A model generated the notes under the pieces. The model searched no databases. It saw nothing but the letters and a program-made list of their open reading frames with translations, and was not told the DNA's origin. Made by a program: the position numbers and the translations under genes. This document shows positions 52,874 to 62,144 of a DNA stretch of 64,000 nucleotides, in pieces. Position 1 is the stretch's first letter. The number at the start of each line of letters is the position of its first letter. Origin of the DNA: Paraburkholderia domus (GTDB lineage: Bacteria; Pseudomonadota; Gammaproteobacteria; Burkholderiales; Burkholderiaceae); the NCBI RefSeq assembly GCF_905220705.1, contig NZ_CAJNAT010000007.1, positions 186,001 to 250,000 on the forward strand. The letters are read 5' to 3'.

Positions 52874-53425
52874 ATGAACCGCGAAGAAGCTCTCCACATT
52901 TTTAGCCACTCCGAAGAAATCGTTTCGGCCGACGACGTCAACGCGTCGATCAGTGGCATGGCCACTGCCATCCGCAACGAAATGAGCGAGGATTTCCCGC
53001 TCGTGCTGTCGGTGATGGGCGGCGCGGCGGTGTTCACCGGCATGCTGCTGCCGCACCTCGATTTCCCGCTTGAGTTCGACTACATCCACCTGACCCGCTA
53101 CCGCAACACCACCAAGGGCGGCAACGAGATGCAGTGGCGCGTGGCGCCGGCTGAGTCGGTGAAAGATCGCGTCGTGCTGGTGCTCGACGACATCCTCGAC
53201 GAAGGCGAGACGATGGCCGCGATCCGCGACCGCATTCTCGCGATGGGTGCGAAGCGCTTCCTGAGCGCGGTGCTGTGCGAGAAGATCATTCCGAAGGCGA
53301 AGCCGCTGCGTCCGGATTACTGCGGTTTCGAAGTACCGGACCGCTACGTGTTCGGTTGCGGGATGGACGCCAAGGGCTACTGGCGCAACCTGCCGACGAT
53401 TCGGGCGTTGACCGAGGGCGCTTAA
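52874..53425 (+). CDS. hpt: Hypoxanthine-guanine phosphoribosyltransferase
   Basis: A 183-residue purine salvage enzyme. The PRPP-binding motif RVVLVLDDILDEGETM is clear (about 97-112), with VMGGAAVFTGMLLP (pyrophosphate loop) and FDYIHLTRYRN earlier; FEVPDRYVFGCGMDAKGYWRNL closes the purine site. Length fits. It ends 50 bases before a terminator. Confidence 0.93.
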   Translation: MNREEALHIFSHSEEIVSADDVNASISGMATAIRNEMSEDFPLVLSVMGGAAVFTGMLLPHLDFPLEFDYIHLTRYRNTTKGGNEMQWRVAPAESVKDRVVLVLDDILDEGETMAAIRDRILAMGAKRFLSAVLCEKIIPKAKPLRPDYCGFEVPDRYVFGCGMDAKGYWRNLPTIRALTEGA

Positions 53426-53470
53426 GCCTTGGTCGCTTTAGCCGCGCCATTCACGGCGCGCATCGGCGTA

Positions 53471-53498
53471 AAAAAAGCGGCCCGCGGGCCGCTTTTTG
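53471..53498. terminator. Bidirectional terminator between hpt and marC
   Basis: AGCGGCCC-GC-GGGCCGCT (53476-53493) is a near-perfect palindrome with A residues before and five T residues after, so it can stop both converging genes. Confidence 0.8.
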
Positions 53499-53559
53499 TT
53501 TGTCAGGCTTGTTGATAGCACTACTGCGCTGCTGCGCTGTCCACCGCCTTGGATCTCAC

Positions 53560-54159
53560 TCAAAGTTGATGCACAAAAGAGCGGATACCGCCGAGCATCA
53601 TTTCGACCGAGATCGCCACCAGCACCAATCCCATCAGCCGTTCGAAGGCCATCATCGCGCGCTCGCCGAGCCACGCCTGAATGCGCTCCGCCAGCATCAA
53701 TACGATCGCGCAGACGACCATCGTGACGGTCAGCGCGCCGATCCACTCGAACATCTTGCCGGGCGCCTGCGACGTCAGCAGCATCACCGTCGCGAGCGCC
53801 GACGGTCCCGCCAGCGCCGGAATGGCGAGCGGCACGATAAGCGGCTCGCCGCCCCGCGTGTCGCCGCCGAACGGACCGTCCGGGTGCGGGAACACCATTC
53901 TGAGCGCGATCAGAAACAGCACGATCCCGCCGCCGATGCGCAACGACTGGTCGGTCAGACTCATCATGCGCAAAAAGCCATCGCCGACCACCATGAAGAC
54001 CAGCAGAATCGCGAAGGCGATCGCCACCTCACGGAGAATGACGATCGTGCGCCGCTTCGGCGACACGGTCCGCAGGCAACTGACAAAGAGCGGAATATTG
54101 CCGAGCGGGTCCGTGATCAGAATCAGCAGGATGGTCGCGGACAGGAAGGTGTACTCCAC
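53560..54159 (-). CDS. MarC-family (UPF0056) integral membrane protein
   Basis: A 199-residue protein with six hydrophobic segments. ITDPLGNIPLFVSCL near the start and GGIVLFLIALRMVF plus PLAIPALAGPSALATVMLL are the MarC/YhgN signature. Despite the name, the family is not clearly tied to antibiotic resistance and its function is unknown. It lies 12 bases after proS on the same strand and is likely co-transcribed. Confidence 0.88.
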   Translation of the reverse strand: MEYTFLSATILLILITDPLGNIPLFVSCLRTVSPKRRTIVILREVAIAFAILLVFMVVGDGFLRMMSLTDQSLRIGGGIVLFLIALRMVFPHPDGPFGGDTRGGEPLIVPLAIPALAGPSALATVMLLTSQAPGKMFEWIGALTVTMVVCAIVLMLAERIQAWLGERAMMAFERLMGLVLVAISVEMMLGGIRSFVHQL

Positions 54160-54171
54160 CGTCCGCTCCGC

Positions 54172-55908
54172 TTATTGCGCCAACGCGGCGCGAACTTTAC
54201 CGATCACCGTTTGCGCGGCGTCTTCGACCGGCAGCAGCGTCGCCTCAGCGTCGCGGCGGCCCTGATACTCGAGCTTGCCGTCCTTGAGTCCACGATCGCC
54301 GATCACGAGACGATGCGGCACGCCGATCAGCTCCCAGTCGGCGAACATCACGCCAGGGCGTTCGCCGCGGTCGTCGAGGATCACGTCGATGCCCGCTTCA
54401 ACCAAAGCCGCATACAGCTTGTCGGCCTGCTCACGCACCGCTTCACTGCGGTCGTAACCCATCGGGCAAAGCACAACTTCGAACGGAGCGATCGATTCCG
54501 GCCAGATGATGCCCTTGTCGTCGAAATTCTGTTCGATCGCCGCGCCCAGAATACGCGTGATACCGATGCCGTAGCAGCCCATTTCCATCGGCTGCGGCTT
54601 GCCGGTCTCGTCGAGACAGGTCGCGTTCATCGCTTCCGAATATTTCTTGCCGAGCTGGAAAACGTGGCCGACTTCGATGCCGCGGCAGATGTCGATCACG
54701 CCCTTACCGTCCGGCGACGGATCGCCTTTCTTCACATTGCGGATATCGGCAACGACCGGCTCCGGCAGATCGCGACCCCAGTTCACGCCGGTGGTGTGGT
54801 AATCCACTTCGTTCGTGCCCACCACGAAGTCGCTCATGTTCGCGACCGTGCGATCCGCGACGACCTTGATTGGCTTCTTCGTGTTGATCGGGCCGAGGTA
54901 ACCCGGCGGCGTGCCGAAGGTCTCGATGATCTCAGCTTCGGTCGCCATGCGGAAGTCCGCCAGACCCGGCAGCTTGCTTGCCTTGATCTCGTTCAGATCG
55001 TGATCGCCGCGCAGCATCAGCAACCAGATGGTCGGCTCGGCGCCTTCGTTTTCCGTGGCGAGGATGATCGACTTGATGGTTCGCTCGAGCGGGATGTTCA
55101 GCAGCTCGGCCACGGCCTCGCACTTTGCTTTGCCCGGCGTTGCGGTCTTCTTCATTTCCTCGGTCGGCGCGGCACGTTCTTTATAGAGCGGCAGCGCTTC
55201 GGTCGCTTCAACGTTCGCGGCGAAATCCGAGGTCGGGCAATAGGCAATCGCGTCTTCGCCGGTGTCGGCGATCACGTGGAATTCATGCGAACCGCTGCCG
55301 CCGATCGAACCGTTGTCCGCCACCACAGCGCGGAAATCCAGACCAAGGCGCGTGAAGATACGCACGTACGCGTCATACATCTTGCGATACGACTCGCGCA
55401 GGCCTTCTGCGTCTTTGTCGAACGAGTACGCGTCTTTCATGATGAACTCGCGACCGCGCATCACGCCGAAACGCGGACGGATCTCGTCGCGGAACTTCGT
55501 CTGGATCTGATAGAAGTTCACGGGCAACTGGCGGTAGCTCTTGATCTGGCCGCGCGCGATATCCGTGACCACTTCTTCATGGGTCGGTCCGATCACGAAA
55601 TCGGATTGTTTGCGATCCTTGAAGCGCAGCAACTCAGGACCGTACTTTTCCCAACGGCCCGACTCCTGCCAAAGTTCCGCCGGCTGCACCGCCGGCATCA
55701 GCAGCTCGATCCCGCCTGCCCGGTTCATTTCTTCACGCACGATGGCTTCCACCTTGCGGATCGAACGCAGGCCGATCGGCAGGTAGTTATAGATACCACC
55801 GGCGACGCGGCGGATCATGCCGGCGCGCACCATGAGCTTGTGGCTGACGATCTCGGCGTCGGCGGGCGCTTCTTTCAGTGTGCCGATAAAGAAACGGGAA
55901 GCTTTCAT
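54172..55908 (-). CDS. proS: Prolyl-tRNA synthetase
   Basis: A 578-residue class II synthetase of the bacterial type with a YbaK-like editing insertion (about 225-385). Motif 1 is near ASRFFIGTLKEAP...HKLMVRAGMIRRV, motif 2 around FRDEIRPRFGVMRGREFIMKDAYSF, and motif 3 near EMGCYGIGITRILGA; the anticodon-binding domain closes the protein. Length is normal. It is divergent from rppH, as in many beta-proteobacteria. Confidence 0.96.
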   Translation of the reverse strand: MKASRFFIGTLKEAPADAEIVSHKLMVRAGMIRRVAGGIYNYLPIGLRSIRKVEAIVREEMNRAGGIELLMPAVQPAELWQESGRWEKYGPELLRFKDRKQSDFVIGPTHEEVVTDIARGQIKSYRQLPVNFYQIQTKFRDEIRPRFGVMRGREFIMKDAYSFDKDAEGLRESYRKMYDAYVRIFTRLGLDFRAVVADNGSIGGSGSHEFHVIADTGEDAIAYCPTSDFAANVEATEALPLYKERAAPTEEMKKTATPGKAKCEAVAELLNIPLERTIKSIILATENEGAEPTIWLLMLRGDHDLNEIKASKLPGLADFRMATEAEIIETFGTPPGYLGPINTKKPIKVVADRTVANMSDFVVGTNEVDYHTTGVNWGRDLPEPVVADIRNVKKGDPSPDGKGVIDICRGIEVGHVFQLGKKYSEAMNATCLDETGKPQPMEMGCYGIGITRILGAAIEQNFDDKGIIWPESIAPFEVVLCPMGYDRSEAVREQADKLYAALVEAGIDVILDDRGERPGVMFADWELIGVPHRLVIGDRGLKDGKLEYQGRRDAEATLLPVEDAAQTVIGKVRAALAQ

Positions 55909-56257
55909 TCAGATTTTCCAAAAGCGGCGGCTCCGGAGGGACCGCCCGAAAGGTGAAAACGGTGGGGAAATCGACACAGACCCGGCACGGACTCGCCGAC
56001 CACCCGGCCAAAGTCTGACCAAGCCCCGGCAAACACCCTGCGCACACCAGGTTAAACCCCGGCAAAACCGGCCCGATCGCGGCGCTGAAGCCACCGCGCA
56101 AAGCCTTTGCAGCAAGGGATAAGGCACGGAAAGACTGACAGGCTACCGCAAACGCGGGCGTTTTGCGGCGAATCGTTCCAATCTGGTGCGAATCGGTGCG
56201 TCGGGTCCGTTATCTGTTTATAATCAAAGCAATTTTAAAGGATTCGAAGGTGGTTGT

Positions 56258-57001
56258 ATGCTGGATCGTGAAGGCTTTCGCCCGAACGTCGGCATCATCC
56301 TCTTGAACGCGCACAACGAGGTGTTTTGGGGCAAACGGCTCCGTGAACATTCCTGGCAGTTTCCGCAAGGGGGCATCAAGTACGGAGAGACCCCCGTGCA
56401 AGCGATGTATCGGGAGTTACACGAAGAAACCGGGCTGCTTCCTGAGCACGTCAAGGTGATCGGTCGCACGCGCGACTGGTTGCGTTACGAGGTGCCTGAC
56501 AAGTTCATCAAGCGCGAAGTACGCGGTCATTACCGCGGCCAGAAGCAAATCTGGTTTTTGCTCCGGATGGTTGGACGCGACTGCGACATATGCTTGCGCG
56601 CCACCGACCACCCTGAGTTCGATGCGTGGCGCTGGAACGAGTACTGGGTGCCCCTCGACTGTGTGATCGAGTTCAAGCGGGATGTGTATCAGTTGGCGCT
56701 GACGGAGCTATCCCGTTTCATGCGCCGAGCTGCGCCGCGTGCGGAAAAACCTGGCGGGCACCATGGGCCGCGTTATCCCCGGATAGCGTCGTCAATGGAA
56801 AGTCCGCCGGATTCGACGATGATGACGGTCACCACCTCGGTGACCACACTCAGCATCGAAACGTCGGTTCACACGACGTTCGCGTCTGATTGCGGTCCGG
56901 GCTCCGGGTCGGTAGCCGAAGTTGGCTCCGCGTCGGAACACGAAGACGAATCGGAGCGCGAAACCGCCGGCTCGCTGTTCCGCCCTGGCGTGCGCAATTA
57001 A
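56258..57001 (+). CDS. rppH: RNA pyrophosphohydrolase RppH with extended tail
   Basis: A 247-residue Nudix hydrolase that removes pyrophosphate from mRNA 5' ends and triggers decay. Start MLDREGFRPNVGIILL at 56258 has AAGGTGG upstream; TATAAT at 56219-56224 is a likely -10. The Nudix box lies at about 38-61 (GGIKYGETPVQ and RELHEETGLL). Typical RppH ends near residue 165; here about 80 further Ser/Thr/Glu-rich residues follow. Divergent from proS. Confidence 0.92.
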   Translation: MLDREGFRPNVGIILLNAHNEVFWGKRLREHSWQFPQGGIKYGETPVQAMYRELHEETGLLPEHVKVIGRTRDWLRYEVPDKFIKREVRGHYRGQKQIWFLLRMVGRDCDICLRATDHPEFDAWRWNEYWVPLDCVIEFKRDVYQLALTELSRFMRRAAPRAEKPGGHHGPRYPRIASSMESPPDSTMMTVTTSVTTLSIETSVHTTFASDCGPGSGSVAEVGSASEHEDESERETAGSLFRPGVRN

Positions 57002-57077
57002 CAACTCTGTGCGGCTGTCCACGCCGCCTCTGCTGGTGCGGCTCAATGAGCCGCACCAGTGTTTCGAGGAAACCATA

Positions 57078-57629
57078 TTGAAAGCACTTGCTCTCGTCGT
57101 GGCGTGCGTCGCCACCGGCGCCCTGCTGGCTGGCTGCGCCAGCAAACCCACAAATAAAGACGACAGCGCGTTTACCTACCTGCTGGACCGGCCGACCAAC
57201 TGGGTGGAAAACAAGGTGGACACATTGCCGCCGCTGCCGCAAGACTCGAACCTTCTTCCTTTCGAAGTATCCGGCAACACGCCGTTGCAGTTTTCCGTCG
57301 ATAGAAATTCGCTCTCCGTCGGCACCGATGGCGTGGTGCGCTACACGGTGGTTGTGACAAGCCCAAGCGGCGCGCGCAACGTGAACTACGAAGGGATTCG
57401 CTGCGACACATATGAATGGCGCCAGTACGCGGGGCTGAACGCCGATCACGACGGCTGGGATCAAACCGTCGCCAACGACTTCAGGCGCATCGAGAATGGC
57501 GCCCTGAACGCCTATCAGGCAACGCTGTATCAGGATTACTTCTGCGCGAACAAGATGCCCATAGGCAACGCGAAGCAGATTGTCGAGAACATCCGCTACA
57601 AGCGTACGCAGACCTCGCTGATTCACTAA
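57078..57629 (+). CDS. CNP1-like family lipoprotein
   Basis: A 183-residue lipoprotein precursor. The TTG at 57078 has GAGGA eight bases upstream and gives a signal LKALALVVACVATGALLAGC with lipid Cys near 20; a longer reading from 56922 loses the signal peptide position. The mature part has VENKVDTLPPLPQDSNLLPF, SPSGARNVNYEGIRCDTYEW and YQDYFCANKM, the CNP1-like pattern. Function is unknown. It lies 76 bases after rppH and ends at a terminator. Confidence 0.8.
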   Translation: MKALALVVACVATGALLAGCASKPTNKDDSAFTYLLDRPTNWVENKVDTLPPLPQDSNLLPFEVSGNTPLQFSVDRNSLSVGTDGVVRYTVVVTSPSGARNVNYEGIRCDTYEWRQYAGLNADHDGWDQTVANDFRRIENGALNAYQATLYQDYFCANKMPIGNAKQIVENIRYKRTQTSLIH

Positions 57630-57680
57630 GGCAGTTTTCGCGAGCGCACTTCGAATCGGGAAGCCGCCGCAGATGTGAAA

Positions 57681-57715
57681 AAGCCGTTCCAGCTCACGCG
57701 GGAACGGCTTTTTTG
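57681..57715. terminator. Bidirectional terminator between the CNP1-like gene and proB
   Basis: AAGCCGTTCC (57681-57690) and GGAACGGCTT (57701-57710) form a 10-bp stem with a 10-base loop, with A residues before and TTTT after on the plus strand, so both converging transcripts can end here. Confidence 0.82.
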
Positions 57716-57741
57716 TCGTTGGCGCATACCCTACCAGGAAA

Positions 57742-58860
57742 TCAGACCAGCACGAGGTTGTCGCGGTGGATCAACTCTGGCTCCAGCATGTAGCCCAGCA
57801 CCGATTCAATCTCGCCGCTCGGACGCCGCTGGATCAGCTTGGTTTCCGCGCTGCTGTAGTTCGTCAGGCCGCGCGCCACTTCACGCCCTGCCGCGCTTAG
57901 GCAAGCGATCACTTCGCCGCGCGCAAACGCGCCCTGCACACCGACAATGCCGATCGGCAGCAAGCTCTTGCCGCCCTCGGTCAGCTTTTCGACTGCGCCG
58001 TCGTCGATCACGACATGACCACGCACCTGAAGGTGATCGGCCATCCACTGCTTGCGCGCCGCCATGCGTGCGGTGCGAGCGATCAACTGCGTGCCGATCG
58101 CCTCGCCCGAGGCCAATCGTGACAGCACGTCCGCTTCACGCCCACTCGCGATTACCGTATTGGCGCCGCTGTGTGCCGCGCGTTTGGCCGCGAGAATCTT
58201 GGTCAGCATGCCGCCACGGCCCAGGCTCGAACCGGCTCCGCCCGCCATTGCTTCGAGCTCCGGCGCACCGGCGTCAGCCTGCTGAACGAGCGTTGCGTTC
58301 GGATCCTTGCGCGGATCGGCGGTAAAAAGGCCTTGCTGATCGGTGAGGATCACGAGCGCATCGCCTTCGATCAGATTCGCGACCAAGGCGCCCAGCGTGT
58401 CGTTATCGCCGAACTTGATTTCGTCGGTGACGACCGTGTCGTTCTCGTTGATGATCGGCACGACGCCGAGACGCAGCAGCGTCAGCAACGTGGAGCGCGC
58501 GTTCAGATAGCGTTCGCGGTCAGCCAGATCGGCGTGGGTCAGCAGAATTTGCGCGGTCTGGATCGAATGCTCGGCAAAGCGGCTTTCGTAGACTTGCGCG
58601 AGACCCATTTGACCGACAGCCGCGGCTGCCTGCAATTCGTCGATTTCGCGTGGCCGCTTGGTCCAGCCGAGCCGCTGCATGCCTTCCGCAATGGCACCCG
58701 AACTGACCAGTACCACTTCCTTGCCTTGCGCGCGCAGTGCGGCAATCTGAGCGGCCCAGCGGCCGATCGCAGCATGATCGAGGCCGCGCCCGTCATTCGT
58801 GACGAGGCTCGAACCGACTTTCACCACCAATCGCCGTGAATCTGCGATGACTGAACGCAT
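57742..58860 (-). CDS. proB: Glutamate 5-kinase
   Basis: A 372-residue enzyme for the first step of proline synthesis. The amino acid kinase domain has VVKVGSSLVTNDGRGLD, LVSSGAIAEGMQRLG, VPIINENDTVVTDE, FGDNDTLGALVA and GRGGMLTKILAAK; a PUA domain follows (about 285-372). The start MRSVIADSRR at 58860 is the family start; a reading from 59067 would add 69 unlike residues. It follows obgE by 73 bases. Confidence 0.95.
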   Translation of the reverse strand: MRSVIADSRRLVVKVGSSLVTNDGRGLDHAAIGRWAAQIAALRAQGKEVVLVSSGAIAEGMQRLGWTKRPREIDELQAAAAVGQMGLAQVYESRFAEHSIQTAQILLTHADLADRERYLNARSTLLTLLRLGVVPIINENDTVVTDEIKFGDNDTLGALVANLIEGDALVILTDQQGLFTADPRKDPNATLVQQADAGAPELEAMAGGAGSSLGRGGMLTKILAAKRAAHSGANTVIASGREADVLSRLASGEAIGTQLIARTARMAARKQWMADHLQVRGHVVIDDGAVEKLTEGGKSLLPIGIVGVQGAFARGEVIACLSAAGREVARGLTNYSSAETKLIQRRPSGEIESVLGYMLEPELIHRDNLVLV

Positions 58861-58933
58861 TGTGCGCGGTCTCCCAAGATGACGCGTGATGCATGCCGGC
58901 GGCCCTCGCAGGCGCCGGCGCTCAGGCTTGTTA

Positions 58934-60055
58934 TTACTGCGGGTCGGCGCTGGAGTCGTCCGGCGCAGCAGCCGGCGCGTCCGGTTTCTCGCGGAAACGC
59001 ACGTCAGCGGCGAGATCTTCAGCTTCGGCCGCGCGCTGCGCGTCCGAATGCGCGGCGATGTGGTCATATATCGCGTAGCAAAGACTCTCGCAGCCCTGGC
59101 CGGTCAGCGCCGAGATTTCGAACACCGGGCCATCCCAGCCGAAGCCTTCGAGGAATGCCGACACGCGCGCTTCGCGCTCGTCTTCGGGCACCATGTCGAG
59201 CTTGTTGAGCACGAGCCAGCGCGGCTTCTCATAGAGCAGCTCGTCGTACTTGCGCAGCTCGTTGACGATCGCCTTGGCTTCCGCGACAGGATCGACGGCT
59301 TCGTCGAACGGTGCGAGGTCGACAATATGCAGCAGCAGGCCGGTACGCTGCAGGTGACGCAGGAACTGGTGACCCAGCCCGGCACCTTCTGCCGCGCCTT
59401 CGATCAAACCAGGAATGTCGGCGATCACGAAACTGCGGCTCGGCCCGACTCGCACCACGCCGAGATTCGGCGCGAGCGTCGTGAACGGATAATCCGCGAT
59501 CTTAGGCCGCGCGTTCGACACCGACGAAATGAAGGTCGACTTGCCAGCATTGGGCATGCCGAGCAGACCGACGTCGGCCAAGACCTTCAATTCGAGGCGC
59601 ACCATGCGGCGCTCGCCAGGCTTGCCATCGGTTTTCTGACGCGGCGCACGGTTCGTGCTGGATTTGAAATGCAGGTTACCGAGGCCGCCCGCGCCGCCTT
59701 GCGCGATTTGCACACTCTGGTTGTGCTCGGTCAAGTCGGCGATCAGCTCGCCGGTTTCCATATCGCTGATGGTCGTGCCGACCGGCATGCGCAGCGTGAT
59801 GTCGTCGCCGCCCTTACCGTAGCAGTCCGCGCCGCGGCCGTTTTCGCCGTTGCGCGCCAAATGTTTTTTCGCGTAGCGGTAGTCGATCAGCGTGTTGATG
59901 TTGCGGTCCGCGACCGCGATCACGCTGCCGCCCCGCCCGCCGTCGCCGCCATCCGGGCCGCCGAACGGAACGAATTTCTCGCGGCGCATCGACGCGCTGC
60001 CATCCCCTCCGTCGCCGGCGATGACTTCAATCCTCGCTTCGTCAATGAACTTCAT
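58934..60055 (-). CDS. obgE: Obg/CgtA GTPase
   Basis: A 373-residue ribosome-assembly and stress GTPase. The N-terminal glycine-rich Obg fold (1-158, KFIDEARIEVIAGDGGDGS, GPDGGDGGRGGSV) is followed by the G domain with GMPNAGKSTFIS, the DYPFTTLAPNLG switch I and VIADIPGLIEGAAEGAGLG, then NKLDMVPEDER. The last 35 residues are acidic and variable, as usual. It lies downstream of rplU-rpmA after a terminator. Confidence 0.96.
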   Translation of the reverse strand: MKFIDEARIEVIAGDGGDGSASMRREKFVPFGGPDGGDGGRGGSVIAVADRNINTLIDYRYAKKHLARNGENGRGADCYGKGGDDITLRMPVGTTISDMETGELIADLTEHNQSVQIAQGGAGGLGNLHFKSSTNRAPRQKTDGKPGERRMVRLELKVLADVGLLGMPNAGKSTFISSVSNARPKIADYPFTTLAPNLGVVRVGPSRSFVIADIPGLIEGAAEGAGLGHQFLRHLQRTGLLLHIVDLAPFDEAVDPVAEAKAIVNELRKYDELLYEKPRWLVLNKLDMVPEDEREARVSAFLEGFGWDGPVFEISALTGQGCESLCYAIYDHIAAHSDAQRAAEAEDLAADVRFREKPDAPAAAPDDSSADPQ

Positions 60056-60227
60056 GCGTAACTCCGTCCCGTGGTGTGCTGCTAGATGGTGCTGCTTGGG
60101 TTGATGCTATCTGATGCTGCTATTTTGCCGCGCTCGCTGTGTGCTGATCAATCGACCAATCGGCTAACCACGCCGACATGACGATTCAATCCGCCAATCC
60201 TTCGGACAAAAAGCGCCGCAATAAAAA

Positions 60228-60257
60228 GGGCCCCGCGAACTTCGCGGGGCCCTTTTC
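60228..60257. terminator. Strong hairpin between rpmA and obgE
   Basis: GGGCCCCGCG-AACTT-CGCGGGGCCC (60228-60252) is a perfect 10-bp GC stem. The minus strand runs into CCCTTTTTATT, so it can attenuate transcription after rpmA and lower obgE expression. TTTT on the plus side makes it partly bidirectional. Confidence 0.78.
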
Positions 60258-60285
60258 CGGTCCTGAAGCCCGTGCCTGAGTAAAC

Positions 60286-60549
60286 TCAGACTGCTGCCGG
60301 GACGACGTTGACCATGTGCTTCTTCGCTGCGCCCTTCGTCGAGAAATTGACGTGGCCGTCCGTCAGCGCGAACAAGGTGTGATCCTTGCCGATACCGACG
60401 TTTTCGCCCGGGTGCATGCGCGTGCCACGTTGACGCACGATGATGCCGCCAGCGTTGATGGCTTGACCGCCGTAAACCTTGACGCCGAGACGCTTCGATT
60501 CAGAGTCGCGGCCGTTGCGGGATGATCCGCCTGCCTTTTTGTGTGCCAT
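60286..60549 (-). CDS. rpmA: 50S ribosomal protein L27
   Basis: An 87-residue ribosomal protein. MAHKKAGGSSRNGRDSESKR is the classic L27 start, whose N-terminal tail reaches the peptidyl-transferase centre; GQAINAGGIIVRQRGTRMHPG and LFALTDGHVNFSTKG follow. It lies 25 bases after rplU in a conserved operon. Confidence 0.97.
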   Translation of the reverse strand: MAHKKAGGSSRNGRDSESKRLGVKVYGGQAINAGGIIVRQRGTRMHPGENVGIGKDHTLFALTDGHVNFSTKGAAKKHMVNVVPAAV

Positions 60550-60574
60550 TTGATTTGCTCCTTAACCGTTGCGC

Positions 60575-60886
60575 TTACGCGTTGATCGCGTCGATGCGCA
60601 GTTCGGTATAGTTCTGGCGGTGGCCGCCATGCTTCTGGTAGTGCTTCCGGCGACGCATCTTGAAGATGGTCACTTTTGCGTGACGACCTTGCGACACGAC
60701 GGTAGCCTTGACGGAAGCCCCACTGACCAGCGGCGTACCGAACTTAATCGATTCGCCTTCGCCCACTGCGAGAACCTGGTCGAGCGTGATTTCAGCGTCA
60801 ATGTCTGCCGGTATCTGTTCTACTTTAAGTTTTTCGCCGACGGCAACCTTATACTGCTTGCCACCGGTTTTTATGACCGCGTACAT
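60575..60886 (-). CDS. rplU: 50S ribosomal protein L21
   Basis: A 103-residue ribosomal protein starting MYAVIKTGGKQYKVAVGEKL at 60886. The C-terminal VTIFKMRRRKHYQKHGGHRQ is the L21 signature that binds 23S rRNA. A longer reading from 60976 adds 30 unlike residues. It is first in rplU-rpmA-obgE-proB and has a strong promoter 55 bases upstream. Confidence 0.97.
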   Translation of the reverse strand: MYAVIKTGGKQYKVAVGEKLKVEQIPADIDAEITLDQVLAVGEGESIKFGTPLVSGASVKATVVSQGRHAKVTIFKMRRRKHYQKHGGHRQNYTELRIDAINA

Positions 60887-60940
60887 TGAGAACCTCACTC
60901 TGTGTTCATTTTTCCCACGCACCGCGCGCGGAAACCCGTG

Positions 60941-60969
60941 ATTATACATAGAGTTAGCTGCTCGGTCAA
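60941..60969 (-). promoter_or_regulatory. Sigma-70 promoter of the rplU operon
   Basis: On the minus strand TTGACC (60969-60964) and TATAAT (60946-60941) are separated by exactly 17 bases, close to consensus. It drives rplU-rpmA and, by readthrough, obgE and proB. Confidence 0.8.
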
Positions 60970-61113
60970 AACTCATTGAGAGTCCCCGTGCGCCTTGCCG
61001 TCAGGCCCCGGCACGCGGCGCTGCCGCTGCCTCCGTCGCGCCGTGCCGCAGCCTGCACCCCGGAACTGCCACGATTCGCCTTATAATTCGCGGCACTACC
61101 CAATTCAGCCACC

Positions 61114-62106
61114 ATGTCGTCGACCGCCACCCCCTCCTCCAACGCCGCCAGCCTGCTCGCTCCGATCGCCGAAGACATGCAGCAGGTCAATCGCGTCATA
61201 CGGCACCGTCTGGCGTCCGACGTGATGCTGATCAATCAGATCTCCGAGTACATCATCAGCGCCGGGGGCAAACGGCTGCGGCCCGCGCTGCTGCTGCTGG
61301 TGGCAGGTGCGCTGGGCGAAACCACGGGGCATCGGCACGAGCTGGCCGCGGTGGTGGAATTCATCCACACGGCCACGCTCCTGCACGACGACGTGGTCGA
61401 CGAATCCGATCTGCGGCGCGGCCGCCAGACGGCCAACGCGCTGTTCGGCAACGCCGCGAGCGTCCTGGTCGGCGACTTCCTGTACTCGCGCTCGTTCCAG
61501 ATGATGGTCGGCGTGGGCAAGATGCGCGTGATGGAAATCCTGTCGGAGGCGACCAACATCATCTCCGAGGGCGAAGTGCTGCAGTTGCTGAACATGCACG
61601 ACGCCGACGTCGACGAAGCGCGCTACATGCAGGTGATTCGCTACAAAACCGCCAAGCTGTTTGAAGCTGCCGCCCAACTCGGCGCGGTGCTGGCCGGTTC
61701 GGACGCGAAGACGGAAGCCGCCGCGGCGGAATTCGGCCGCCGCATCGGCACGGCGTTCCAGATCATGGACGACTGGCTCGACTACACGGGCACGGCCGAA
61801 TCGATGGGCAAGAACGCCGGCGACGATCTGCGCGAAGGCAAACCCACGCTCCCGCTCATTTATCTGATCGAACGCGGCACGCCGGAGCAATCGGCGCTCG
61901 CCCGGGAAGCCATCGAGCAAGGCGGCACGGACCGTTTCGACACGATTTTCGAAGCGATCACGCGTTCCGGCGCTTTGGATCACACGCTTGAGTGCGCGAA
62001 GCAGGAAGCGCTGGCCGCAGCTGCAGCAATTTCTTCATTTCCCGATTCCATTTTCAAAGATAGCCTGCTAGAATTATGTTCTTACTCGACGGCAAGACAG
62101 TCTTGA
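61114..62106 (+). CDS. ispB: Octaprenyl diphosphate synthase
   Basis: A 330-residue trans-polyprenyl synthase making the ubiquinone side chain. Both aspartate-rich motifs are visible: LLHDDVVDESDLRRG and FQIMDDWLDYTG; GGKRLRPALLLL and KTAKLFEAAAQLG are also typical. Chain length (octaprenyl) is assumed from the family. It is divergent from rplU and followed 38 bases later by a tRNA gene. Confidence 0.92.
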   Translation: MSSTATPSSNAASLLAPIAEDMQQVNRVIRHRLASDVMLINQISEYIISAGGKRLRPALLLLVAGALGETTGHRHELAAVVEFIHTATLLHDDVVDESDLRRGRQTANALFGNAASVLVGDFLYSRSFQMMVGVGKMRVMEILSEATNIISEGEVLQLLNMHDADVDEARYMQVIRYKTAKLFEAAAQLGAVLAGSDAKTEAAAAEFGRRIGTAFQIMDDWLDYTGTAESMGKNAGDDLREGKPTLPLIYLIERGTPEQSALAREAIEQGGTDRFDTIFEAITRSGALDHTLECAKQEALAAAAAISSFPDSIFKDSLLELCSYSTARQS

Positions 62107-62144
62107 ACGAGACTGAAACACCGTAAGAGTCCAGCAGTACAGAT

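Noticed and set aside
53275..55956. An 893-codon plus-strand frame opposite marC and proS
   Set aside because: It mirrors the proS codon pattern, overlaps three sure genes and contains no known motif.
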